64,000 nt of DNA from Clostridium manihotivorum (GTDB taxonomy: Bacteria; Bacillota; Clostridia; Clostridiales; Clostridiaceae). Position numbers and translations under genes: made by a program. The stretch's first letter is position 1. Each line of letters starts with the position of its first letter. The DNA lies in assembly GCF_004015185.1 (NCBI RefSeq), contig NZ_CP025746.1, positions 2,621,776 to 2,685,775 on the forward strand. The letters run 5' to 3'. This document shows, piece by piece, positions 17,357 to 25,416 of this stretch. The notes below the pieces were generated by a model, which made no database searches, was not told where the DNA came from, and saw only the letters and a list, made by a program, of their open reading frames with translations.

Positions 17357-18121
17357 CTAAAACTCCTTCTCAAAATTCATGGTAAAAGTATTTCTGTATT
17401 CTAATTGATCAATCTTCTTTTTGTCAGTAAGGAAATTTTTTATCATATCAATATCAATTGTATACACAGTGAAACCAGTGATATGGGATGCAGAAAAAAT
17501 TACTTTCATAACTGCACCACATTTTTCAAATTCTAGATATAATGAGACATCATGCTCAAATTCATCTATGTGGATGAGAGATTTAAACTGTCCAGTCTCT
17601 TCTTCAACTAATTCTCTAAAACTTTCCAAAAAATTCACTGTAAAAATTTTACCTATAGCTGGTGGAAGACTATGGTGAAGCTTTTCAAACTTTCTTTCCA
17701 TGAAGCATTTTGAAAAATCTACAGCTTTCTCAATGCGAGTATTTTTTTCTTCATCAATTACAAGCTTAGATGAGAAAAGATCATTTCCCTCATTTAACAG
17801 CAACATCATGTCTTGTAATCTTTTCAGTTGAAGTTTTTTTAACTCAATTTGAGTTTGAATGAGAAGTTTTCTTGATTCTACCATCTCTTTTATATCTTGT
17901 TTATCATAGGATAGCTCGCAAATCTCGCTGATACTAAAGCCTAGATTTTTTAGAAATAGTATATTTCCGATTTTTTCAGCTTCTCCCTTACAATATTTTC
18001 TCGGCATACGAGCCTTGTCTTGAATACTCTGAATAAGTCCCTTTTCCTCATAAAATCTAAGTGTTCTAGTTGTAATGTGATACTGACTGCAAATTTCACT
18101 TATCGTATACAAATGTTCCAT
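17357..18121 (-). CDS. MerR-family regulator of the adjacent ABC exporter
   Basis: 254 residues from ATG 18121, chosen over an upstream frame start at 18145 because AGGAGGAATATT directly precedes it and MEHLYTISEICSQYHIT is a normal MerR opening. Residues 1-70 are the winged HTH (TTRTLRFYEEKGLI); about 75-120 form the coiled-coil dimer helix; the C-terminal 110 residues (SLPPAIGKIFTVNFLESFRE; GAVMKVIFSASHITGF) resemble a DUF3887-type ligand domain, not the Cys-rich metal sensors. Its own promoter has a 19-bp spacer typical of MerR control. It is the first gene of a two-gene operon with the exporter. Confidence 0.88.
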   Translation of the reverse strand: MEHLYTISEICSQYHITTRTLRFYEEKGLIQSIQDKARMPRKYCKGEAEKIGNILFLKNLGFSISEICELSYDKQDIKEMVESRKLLIQTQIELKKLQLKRLQDMMLLLNEGNDLFSSKLVIDEEKNTRIEKAVDFSKCFMERKFEKLHHSLPPAIGKIFTVNFLESFRELVEEETGQFKSLIHIDEFEHDVSLYLEFEKCGAVMKVIFSASHITGFTVYTIDIDMIKNFLTDKKKIDQLEYRNTFTMNFEKEF

Positions 18122-18145
18122 AATATTCCTCCTGAGTCTATTCAC

Positions 18146-18176
18146 ATTATAGCAATTTACGTAAGGTCAATGTCAA
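18146..18176 (-). promoter_or_regulatory. MerR-type promoter with 19-bp spacer
   Basis: On the minus strand TTGACA, 19 nt, TATAAT. The palindrome TTACGTAA (18157-18164) is centred on the spacer. Over-long spacers with a central dyad are the hallmark of promoters that MerR regulators activate by DNA distortion. Confidence 0.85.
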
Positions 18177-18300
18177 GGCTTATTTCATAATTCTAGTATT
18201 TTAGGATTAATATACAATTGTGTTCTGATAGGTAGGTGCTTATATATGATCAGGAATTTTGGAGTGCAAGCATACCTTAATATAGCTAAAAATAAAAGTA

Positions 18301-18331
18301 TTGACCTTGGTGTAAGACTAAGGTCTATAAT
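18301..18331 (+). promoter_or_regulatory. MerR-type promoter with 19-bp spacer and dyad
   Basis: TTGACC, 19 nt, TATAAT. GACCTT (18303-18308) and AAGGTC (18320-18325) form an inverted repeat across the spacer. It drives the MerR-receiver-FliM fusion gene starting about 50 bases downstream, implying autoregulation. Confidence 0.85.
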
Positions 18332-18382
18332 TATCATATATCTAGATATAGAAAAAATACCAAATCACAGGAGTTGTTTATT

Positions 18383-19771
18383 TTGTTTACAATAGGGGAT
18401 ATATCAAGAATAGTAAATATTTCTGCTAATACCTTAAGGTATTATGATGAGATTGGGCTTTTTAAGCCGTGTTTAGTTCAAGCAAGTAACCAGTATAGAT
18501 ATTATTCAAATTCACAAATTAAAGAGCTTACCTTTATATTGGAACTTAAACAATATGGCTTTTCTTTAGATGAAATAAGATTATTATTAAAAGACAATAG
18601 TAATGAGAGTCTAAAAGCCATGTTGGAAAAAAAACGTATCGAGTTGCGAAGTGAGATAATGAAACTTGAGGATCAGTATGGATTGTTAGAAAAGAGAATT
18701 AATAAAATAGATCAGGATGTTGGGACAAAGGCTAAAGGGTGCAGGGTCCTTATTGCTGATGATTTTGAATTAGCAAGAAAGATGATAAGAAACATTATTG
18801 AAGAATATGGGTATACGGTAGTTGGAGAAGCTTCTACAGGAGAGGAAGCAGTTGCTGCATATGATTTATTAAACCCCGAACTTGTTATAATGGATATCGT
18901 GATGCCTAAGATGGATGGTATTGATGCAACAGTACATATTATGCAGAAAGATGAAAATGCTAGAGTGATTATCTGTTCTGCAATGAGTCAAGGTCAAGTT
19001 ATATTAGAAAGTATAAAAGCCGGCGCTATGGATTTTATTTCAAAACCAATATCAAGCTCAAGACTCATAAAAGCTTTGGAAAGAAGGTTAGATCATAAGA
19101 ATAGCGTCAACATAGAGCGAATTAATAATATGTTAACCGCTGATGACAATAAGTTTAAAGAGAAAATGTCTACAATTGCACTGAAACAAGAAGAAATTGA
19201 CTTTCTTATATATAATAGTGACAATGAGCAAGAAGTGATTAATAAAGTTTTTGATAAAGATGAGAAGCTTGATATAAAGATACAAGAGCATTCCGTAACT
19301 GGCCCGCTTCCTATAGAGCTAAAAATATTAGAAAACTTAAAAGATAAATTCGCTGAATTAGCACAAAAATTTTCAATTTATTTGACAAGTAAATTTAATA
19401 GTGAATGCTCAATTAAGCAGCTAACAGTTGAGAACATTACTATAAGTGAACTAAGAACATTCTTAATAGCAGGCAGTGATATAGGCGTGATTAAAAATAA
19501 TATTACTAGTTCACCTATTAAGGTTATCTTGTCAGAGTGTTGGGGAAATAATAAGGAGATTATGGAAGGATTACTTGATTTGACTGCGAAAGGCTTAAAA
19601 AGGATAAATCCGGATTTTAATAGCATAGATATGATAATATATTCAGAAAGTAAAAGTATACTTAATGAAAGAGACTCAATAATATTGATTTCTTTTAGTA
19701 TTAAGCGTAATGATAAAGATAAAGGTTTTGTTATGTTAACCCTGCCCCATGATTTGCTGGAGTATTTATAA
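18383..19771 (+). CDS. MerR HTH - CheY receiver - FliM-like fusion protein
   Basis: 462 residues from TTG 18383 (GGAG nine bases upstream; another TTG is at 18374). Residues 1-70 are a MerR winged HTH (FTIGDISRIVNISANTLRYY); 75-112 a coiled coil; about 118-235 a CheY-like receiver with acidic pair D126/D127, phospho-acceptor D171 (MDIVMP), S199 and K221 (FISKP). The rest resembles FliM: LKQEEIDFLI (267-276) looks like FliM's CheY-binding LSQEEIDALL peptide, and about 315-365 (FAELAQKFSIYLTSKF; VENITISEL) looks like the FliM middle domain. The FliN-like C-terminal part is weak or absent. The FliM call is by eye and should be treated as likely, not proven. Confidence 0.8.
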   Translation: MFTIGDISRIVNISANTLRYYDEIGLFKPCLVQASNQYRYYSNSQIKELTFILELKQYGFSLDEIRLLLKDNSNESLKAMLEKKRIELRSEIMKLEDQYGLLEKRINKIDQDVGTKAKGCRVLIADDFELARKMIRNIIEEYGYTVVGEASTGEEAVAAYDLLNPELVIMDIVMPKMDGIDATVHIMQKDENARVIICSAMSQGQVILESIKAGAMDFISKPISSSRLIKALERRLDHKNSVNIERINNMLTADDNKFKEKMSTIALKQEEIDFLIYNSDNEQEVINKVFDKDEKLDIKIQEHSVTGPLPIELKILENLKDKFAELAQKFSIYLTSKFNSECSIKQLTVENITISELRTFLIAGSDIGVIKNNITSSPIKVILSECWGNNKEIMEGLLDLTAKGLKRINPDFNSIDMIIYSESKSILNERDSIILISFSIKRNDKDKGFVMLTLPHDLLEYL

Positions 19772-19843
19772 AAAAGGCATCAGATATAGGAATGAACTGG
19801 ACAAAAGTCTTGAAATGATTTATAAAGAGGCTACATCAAAGTG

Positions 19844-19879
19844 GAGGATGCTGCTCTTATCAGGGTAAGCATCTTTTTG
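19844..19879 (+). terminator. Probable terminator after the MerR-receiver-FliM gene
   Basis: GATGCT pairs with AGCATC around a 15-nt loop, followed by five T. About 75 bases past the stop. Confidence 0.6.
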
Positions 19880-19919
19880 ACCTTTAATTGAGAAGAATTT
19901 TATTCACTAGTATTGTTTG

Positions 19920-20279
19920 TTATATAGGACAAGTGATTTCTATATGATTTCCCTCGCTATCAGTAAATTCTAAGACTTTATTTGCACCTATAGTTGTTAA
20001 CGGAAAGACAATTGGACAATTTAGCTCATGAAATCTTTTTAGAATTAAATCAATATTATTTACAGCAAAACTAGGTAAACAATTATTTCCCCATATTTTT
20101 GTTTCATTCATTTTCTGATTTGCAAATAATCCATATCTAAAACCATGAATAACAAAAACACTATATACTTCATCTCTTTCAGTAACTTTTTGTCCAAATA
20201 GTTTTTCATAGAATTCAATTGCTCTTTGCATATCATTTACACATATGTACAATGAGTCTATGTTAAAGGCTAAGTTCAT
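19920..20279 (-). CDS. VOC-family protein
   Basis: 119 residues. DSLYICVNDMQRAIEFYEKL (residues 8-27) is the first VOC module, and VLEFTDSEGNHIEITCPI is the closing metal-site strand with D-x-x-GN-x-IE. Length matches minimal glyoxalase/fosfomycin-bleomycin-type members. AGAGGGAGA precedes the ATG on the minus strand. It is a single gene; an IS3-family element was inserted 67 bases upstream of its start (20346), which could separate it from its promoter. Confidence 0.87.
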   Translation of the reverse strand: MNLAFNIDSLYICVNDMQRAIEFYEKLFGQKVTERDEVYSVFVIHGFRYGLFANQKMNETKIWGNNCLPSFAVNNIDLILKRFHELNCPIVFPLTTIGANKVLEFTDSEGNHIEITCPI

Positions 20280-20345
20280 CAGTTCTCCCTCTTTCTAAAA
20301 AATTTAATCTATAGTGTATTATATCAATCCATATGCGACAACAGC

Positions 20346-21604
20346 TGGTGTTAGTATAATATTGTAGACACAGAAAGCCGAACACTTTAAAATAAAGAAA
20401 GAGAAGGAAGTGTTAAAGTGTCAAGAGGCCAAAAACAATATACGGAAGAATTCAAAAATACAATAGTAGAGCTTTATAATGCTGGAAAGAGCTTAGCAGA
20501 GTTAAGCAGTGAATATGCCCTATCAAAATCCACAATAACTGGATGGATAAAGAAGAATAAACCTATAGCTGTTGATAAAGGTACAACTATAACTGCAGCA
20601 GATTATCAGGCTTTAATAAAAAAGAATAAGCAACTTGAAGAAGAGAATGAAATATTAAAAAAAAGCCATGGGCATATTCGCAAGGAAGTAACTACTGTAT
20701 TTGAGTTCATAACTAACAACCAAAAATATCATGATATTAAGCTTATGTGCAAGGTTTTAAAGGTGTCTAGGAGCTCATATTATAAACATTTACATAAAAA
20801 GCCTAGCAATAGAGCAATAGAAAATTCAAAAATAGAAGAAAAGATTATAAATATCCACAAAGAGAGCAAAAAATCGTTACGGGGCAGTTAAGATAAACGA
20901 AGCTTTAAAATCCTCAGGGATAACTATAAGTCTAAAGAAAACCCAACGATTAATGAAGAAACTGGGGATAAAATCTATAATAGTAAAAAAGTTCAGACCA
21001 ACTTCATCTAAAAACAAAATAGAAACACAATAAAACGTTTTAAAAGAGATTTCAATGCAACCACAATTAACGAAAAATGGGTAACAGACATTACCTATAT
21101 CCACACAATTAAGGATGGTTGGTGCTATTTAGCGTCAGTTATGGACTTATATAGTAGAAAAATAATTGGCTATGCCATGTCTAAATTTATTGATACCGAC
21201 CTTGCTTTGCAAGCGTTGAAAAATGCAATTAAGTTGCAAAAGCCAACCAAGCCATTGATCCTTCATAGCGATTTAGGCTGTCAATATACAAGCTCTGCTT
21301 TTAAAGAATATATCAGTAGCACTAAATTAATTACTCATTCTTTTAGTGGTAAAGGCTGTCCCTATGATAATGCTTGTATTGAGTCCTTTCATGCTTCTTT
21401 AAAAAAAGAAGAAGTTCACCTTGTTAAGTATTTTGATTATGATGCTGCAAGACTTGCTATATTTGAGTATATAGAAGCTTGGTATAACAGAAAAAGGATA
21501 CATAGTAGTATTGGCTATTTAACCCCGCAAAAATGTGAAGATTTAGCTAGAAAAATTGCGTAAAAAGTTCAACTTTTTGTGTCTAATATATTGACATAGA
21601 TCCA
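20346..21604 (+). mobile_element. IS3-family (IS150 group) insertion sequence, copy 1
   Basis: 1259 bases starting TGGTGTTAGTATAATATTG and ending TTGACATAGATCCA. Ends are imperfect inverted repeats sharing TAGACACA-x-AAAG. It is flanked by the 3-bp duplication AGC (20343-20345 and 21605-21607). It carries a two-frame transposase broken by frameshifts. A second copy lies at 31926-33182 in the opposite orientation. Boundaries come from comparing the two copies and their target duplications. Confidence 0.9.
20418..21563 (+). pseudogene. IS3-family transposase (orfA/orfB), frameshifted
   Basis: OrfA part (from GTG 20418) has the HTH and leucine-zipper region (YALSKSTITGWIKKN; QLEEENEILKK). An 8-A run at 20657-20664 joins it in frame to orfB; the other copy has 7 A and a normal orfA stop. 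OrfB then breaks at a 6-A run (20868-20873). The catalytic DDE triad is present in pieces: WVTD, HSDLG, and IESFH, with the C-terminal part open from about 21141. An in-frame TAA at about 21031 is shared with copy 2. The enzyme as written cannot be made whole. Confidence 0.88.
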
Positions 21605-21878
21605 AGCATGTCATGTTTAAACATATAAAATAAAAAAAATCACTAAAGAAAGTATCTTTAACTAGTTTTTTAGACAATGTCTTAATGGTATCAATAATCA
21701 ATAAAATACTAAAACAGATGACGCAGATAAGTCCTAGGAATGAAAGTATTCTAAATATTATATAAGTCACGAACCCGACTAATTCATATATAGCCATTTG
21801 TAGTTGAAATAGTACATTTATCTGTGAAAGAGAAAAGCCCCCGATTATTCCGAACAATAGACTTAATCTTTTCTCCAA
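21543..21878 (-). CDS. Small membrane protein with IS-derived C-terminus
   Basis: 111 residues from TTG 21878, supported by GGAGGGGG five bases upstream. Two to three hydrophobic segments occur near 3-20, 28-50 and 51-65 (IFRILSFLGLICVICFSILLII). The last 20 or so residues (from about LDLCQYIRHKK) are encoded by the end of the IS3 element, so the original C-terminus has been replaced. I do not recognise the family. Whether the hybrid is functional is unknown; it may be a pseudogene. Confidence 0.6.
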   Translation of the reverse strand: MEKRLSLLFGIIGGFSLSQINVLFQLQMAIYELVGFVTYIIFRILSFLGLICVICFSILLIIDTIKTLSKKLVKDTFFSDFFYFICLNMTCLDLCQYIRHKKLNFLRNFSS

Positions 21879-22012
21879 AGTACCCCCTCCAATATATAAT
21901 TAACAATAATAGCATATAAGTTTAATTACATATAATAGATATGAATTATTACAAGTGCTTTACATTTATGCAAGTGAATTTAATTTATCTAATGTCTACG
22001 TTTAGGAATAAT

Positions 22013-22078
22013 GTTGAAATTAAGTGGTTATACAAACACAAAGATGATATATCAGTAAACTAATCACTTAATTTCAAC
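22013..22078. repeat. Family D palindrome, compact complete copy
   Basis: GTTGAAATTAAGTG at one end and CACTTAATTTCAAC at the other, a perfect 14-bp terminal inverted repeat around 38 bases. Possible hairpin or MITE-like element between two leftward genes. Confidence 0.75.
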
Positions 22079-22170
22079 GGAGGACAGGACTTTAAGAGCT
22101 ATTGTATATGGATATTTAGTCTGTAGCAGCGAATTATATTTAATATTACTTATGGCTAAGTACAGACTTC

Positions 22171-22953
22171 TTATTTTTCTTTCTCTACAACAATTGTCTT
22201 CACACCAGTTTCTTCTATCTTTATCAATTCGTCCTCTAAGGCATCCCAATCTGTTATTAATGTATCAAATTTGTTTACATCGCAAACCTTGATAAAGGCT
22301 TTAAACCCAATCTTTTGGCTAGGCATTAGCAAAATGTTTTTTCTGGTATTTTCTATTACAGCTCTTTGGAAGGTAGCTGTTTCATCAGTACCATTTGATA
22401 GACCAAAGGCAGCATCCACTCCACCAGCAGATATGAGACTTATATCAAAATGCATGTTTTTCACAAAGGCAGTAGCAAAGCTATCTACAAGAGAAGTAGT
22501 ACCATGTTGACGCATTTTGCCACCAACAATATACACAGTGACATTATCCCAATACTTTAACTCTTCAGCCAAGGTTACCGAATTAACTACCAAGGTGTAA
22601 TGTATATCTCTTGGCAGATACTTCAACAGTATGAAGCCTATGGAGGCACTTGTGAGGTAAACTATATCATTTTCTTTAACAAATTCGGCTCCCTTCTTTG
22701 CAATAGCAGCATAATTATCATATACCTCCATGTTTTTCATATCTCTTACTCTAGGCGGCATTACACCAACCTGCATCAGGGGGATTGCTCCTCCATGTGT
22801 TCTTTTTAGTAACGATTTTTCCTCAAGGATTCTTAGATCTCGTCTAGCAGAATCCACTGAGATATTAAACAACTGCTGTATTTCTCCAATGGAAATTCTT
22901 CCTTTTTCATTAATAATTTTTAAGATTTCTTCATGGCGCTCTTCAATAAACAT
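22171..22953 (-). CDS. DeoR-family transcriptional regulator
   Basis: 260 residues. Residues 1-60 are the DeoR HTH (ERHEEILKIINEKGRISIGE; FNISVDSARRDLRILEE) followed by the signature THGGAI. Residues about 75-235 are the DeoRC sensor fold (VYIVGGKMRQ; DISLISAGGVDAAFGLSN), which binds phosphorylated sugars or sugar-like ligands. No sugar gene lies beside it, so its targets are elsewhere or only itself. The region upstream carries repeated TGAATGTTAATG words that look like its operators. GGAGTGATG precedes the start. Confidence 0.92.
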   Translation of the reverse strand: MFIEERHEEILKIINEKGRISIGEIQQLFNISVDSARRDLRILEEKSLLKRTHGGAIPLMQVGVMPPRVRDMKNMEVYDNYAAIAKKGAEFVKENDIVYLTSASIGFILLKYLPRDIHYTLVVNSVTLAEELKYWDNVTVYIVGGKMRQHGTTSLVDSFATAFVKNMHFDISLISAGGVDAAFGLSNGTDETATFQRAVIENTRKNILLMPSQKIGFKAFIKVCDVNKFDTLITDWDALEDELIKIEETGVKTIVVEKEK

Positions 22954-23010
22954 TCAACATCACTCCTATTAATATAATTGTAAGCATAAATAAATGTATA
23001 ATCATATTCC

Positions 23011-23117
23011 TGTATGTTAATAGTATATAATGAATGTTAATGGTTTGCAACCATAAAATGTAAAAACAATTAATTAACGTTAATATAACTGAAAAATACA
23101 TTAATGAATGTTAATGA
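23011..23117 (-). promoter_or_regulatory. Putative DeoR operator array
   Basis: Three direct repeats, TGTATGTTAATAG (23011), TGAATGTTAATGG (23031) and TGAATGTTAATGA (23105), plus the palindrome TTAACGTTAA (23074-23083), all upstream of the DeoR gene. The shared core is GTTAAT. Most likely an autoregulatory operator region. Confidence 0.6.
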
Positions 23118-23152
23118 TTATAGAATTGGAATATCCATTACTCTGAATCCAC

Positions 23153-23240
23153 ATGCTACTTCAATCCTAAAACTTAAAATAAAGCATTCGATAAATTTAC
23201 GAAGCTTTATTTTGAAAGATTTCATTTTGAAGTAGTATGT
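23153..23240 (+). repeat. Family B palindromic repeat (TTTATTTT subtype)
   Basis: ATGCTACTTCAATCC pairs with TTGAAGTAGTATGT. Inner arms AAAATAAAGC and GCTTTATTTT are complementary. Separates the DeoR and DUF6440 genes. Confidence 0.75.
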
Positions 23241-23249
23241 AGATAATTA

Positions 23250-23420
23250 CTACTTTGTTATTATTGGTTTCCCTTCAGAATCTAGTAAAACTGTCAATCC
23301 ACCAGAAGTTCCATTGCTGACATATAGATAATTTACTCCAGTTTCTCTATCAATGATTATGTTATAACTTTGTAGAAGCCCTTGAGTAGATATAGCTTCA
23401 AATCTTTTATCTTCCTTCAT
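23250..23420 (-). CDS. DUF6440-like small protein
   Basis: 56 residues: MKEDKRFEAISTQGLLQSYN, then a DRETGVNYLYVSNGTSGG stretch and a C-terminal LLDSEGKPIITK. The layout (RFE, then a D-x-x-TGVNYL strand, G-G-x-T and L-D-x-x-GKP) matches the short proteins I know as DUF6440, common in Clostridia. GAGGTGAGCTT precedes the ATG. It is a single gene of unknown function, probably a small beta-rich protein. Confidence 0.8.
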   Translation of the reverse strand: MKEDKRFEAISTQGLLQSYNIIIDRETGVNYLYVSNGTSGGLTVLLDSEGKPIITK

Positions 23421-23894
23421 AAGCTCACCTCTTTTATTTAGAATAGTGTTATCAATCTATAATTTATGATTATTCATAAAAATTAAGAACGTAATGACAA
23501 GTGATTTTATCATTATCTAATCATTACACATGGTGGAAAAGTGACCTGAGGACACAATAAAAATTGAGTTGGTGTAAGCGCACATATGAAAGAAAAGTTT
23601 TTAGAAAGCGAATTGAAGAAATTTGACTTATTGAAATAAGTACAGGCAAAGAATTAAATCTTACCCAAATATTATGAACAAGAATATTTTATAAAATTAA
23701 ATAATTACTGTTATAAAGGACTACTAAGAATATTGATAGCACTGCCATTGGTTAATAAGGAAAGTAGATAAAAATTGATTAAATGCACAGAAATTGTTAA
23801 TATTGTAGTAATAAGGATTTATGAGTCTGAAATGTATTTTAGCGAGAAAATTAATATATAGCTATAATACTACATATAAAGAGGAGTAGGTATA
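23421..23894. other. Intergenic, nothing convincing
   Basis: About 470 A/T-rich bases. A -10-like TATAAT at 23863 lies just upstream of murD, with a poor -35. No open frame or repeat here looked real. Confidence 0.5.
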
Positions 23895-25241
23895 ATGAGT
23901 ACAAGTAAAAAAGTTTTTGTTCTTGGTATGGCTAGAAGTGGATATGAGGCTGCAAAGCTCCTAGTAAGTAAGGGATATGAGGTAATTATCAATGATGCCA
24001 ATACTGAACAGAACTTAGAACAGGTAAAAGAACTGCAATCATTTGGTGTCAAAATCATATTAGGAAGTCATCCGGATGATTTGTTTGATAACAGTTTTGA
24101 TATGATAATTAAAAATCCTGGTATTTCAAATAAGCATAAATATGTAGAAAAAGCACTTGAGCTTAATATACCTGTCATAAATGAATTGGAATTGGCTTTT
24201 AGATATTTTCCAACAGGTGTAAAAATAGTTGGAGTTACTGGAACTAATGGAAAAACCACAACAACTACATTGATTTACGAAATTCTGAAAAAGGCTTCCT
24301 TGGATGTGTTATTAATGGGGAATATAGGGTATCCAGTATGCTCTTTTGTATCTCAATTAAAAAATAATAGTATTGCAGTTATGGAAGTATCTGATCATCA
24401 GTTGTGTAATGTAGTAGACTTTAAGACAGACATTTCTGTTTTAACTAATATATCAGAAGCACATCTTGACTTCCATGGCTCTTACGATATTTACAAAAGT
24501 ATGAAAAAGAGAATATTTAATCATCATACAAAAAGTAACATTTCTATTATCAATTCAGATGATAAAGAAGTGCTTAGTCTAACAGAGGATATTGATTCTA
24601 CTAAAAAGTATTTTTCATTTAGTTCTCCAAATAAATTAGGTTGTGAAGTTAATGATGGATATATTTATTACAATGATCAGAGGATTATATCCATAGAAGA
24701 AATAAAAATTAAGGGCAGACATAATTATGAGAATGCTATGGCAGCTATTGCAGTTTCTAAAGAGTTAGGGGTAGAAAATGATGCTATTGTTAATGTATTA
24801 AAAACTTTTGAAGGAGTAGAGCATCGAATAGAATATGTTAAAACCATAAATAATATAGATTTTTATAATGATTCAAAAGCCACTAACATAAAATCTACTC
24901 AAACTGCACTTTCTTCATTCACAAGACCAACCATAGTATTATTGGGGGGATTAGATAGAGGCCAGAGTTTTGATGGCTTAAAAGAATATCTGACAAATGT
25001 AAAGTTAATTGTAGCCTTTGGTGAGGTGAAAGTGAGGGTAGATGAATTTGCGAAGCAATGCCAAATCCCTTGCAAGGTTGCTAATAGTCTACATGAGGCT
25101 ACAGAAATAGCATATACTTTAGCTAGTGATGGTTACGTTGTGCTTTTAAGTCCAGCCTGCGCTGCATGGGACCAATTCAAGGACTTTGAAGTTCGTGGAA
25201 ATTTATTCAAGGAATATGTAAATAACCTGGAATCTAAATAA
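23895..25241 (+). CDS. murD: UDP-N-acetylmuramoyl-L-alanine--D-glutamate ligase
   Basis: 448 residues, normal MurD length. The N-terminal Rossmann-like domain (FVLGMARSGYEAAKLL) binds the UDP moiety; GVTGTNGKTTT (113-123) is the ATP P-loop of the Mur ligases; EHRIEYV and FYNDSKATN (about residues 310-333) and LLSPACAAWDQFKDFEVRG are conserved C-terminal motifs. It adds D-glutamate to UDP-MurNAc-L-Ala in cytoplasmic peptidoglycan synthesis. It stands alone here, away from any mraY/ftsW/murG cluster. GAGGAG precedes ATG 23895. Confidence 0.95.
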   Translation: MSTSKKVFVLGMARSGYEAAKLLVSKGYEVIINDANTEQNLEQVKELQSFGVKIILGSHPDDLFDNSFDMIIKNPGISNKHKYVEKALELNIPVINELELAFRYFPTGVKIVGVTGTNGKTTTTTLIYEILKKASLDVLLMGNIGYPVCSFVSQLKNNSIAVMEVSDHQLCNVVDFKTDISVLTNISEAHLDFHGSYDIYKSMKKRIFNHHTKSNISIINSDDKEVLSLTEDIDSTKKYFSFSSPNKLGCEVNDGYIYYNDQRIISIEEIKIKGRHNYENAMAAIAVSKELGVENDAIVNVLKTFEGVEHRIEYVKTINNIDFYNDSKATNIKSTQTALSSFTRPTIVLLGGLDRGQSFDGLKEYLTNVKLIVAFGEVKVRVDEFAKQCQIPCKVANSLHEATEIAYTLASDGYVVLLSPACAAWDQFKDFEVRGNLFKEYVNNLESK

Positions 25242-25269
25242 GTATGAACCAATGCTATTATCAAAAAGC

Positions 25270-25293
25270 CTTTGGCCCTGATAGGCCAATTTT
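25270..25293 (+). terminator. Probable murD terminator
   Basis: TTGGCC / GGCCAA around CTGATA, followed by TTTTAA; about 30 bases past the murD stop. The T-run is short. Confidence 0.55.
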
Positions 25294-25416
25294 AAAATAC
25301 AAATTTAATTATGAAGAGGTAAATCTGTAATTAGCTGTTGATATATGAAGTGATAAAGTCAGGATAACTAGAGCCTGCAAAGGCAATTACTTGTATAAAG
25401 CTGGGAGGATAACTCG

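Noticed and set aside
23581..23640. Short 17-codon frame starting MKEKFLESELKKF
   Set aside because: No ribosome binding site and no recognisable family; too short to support.
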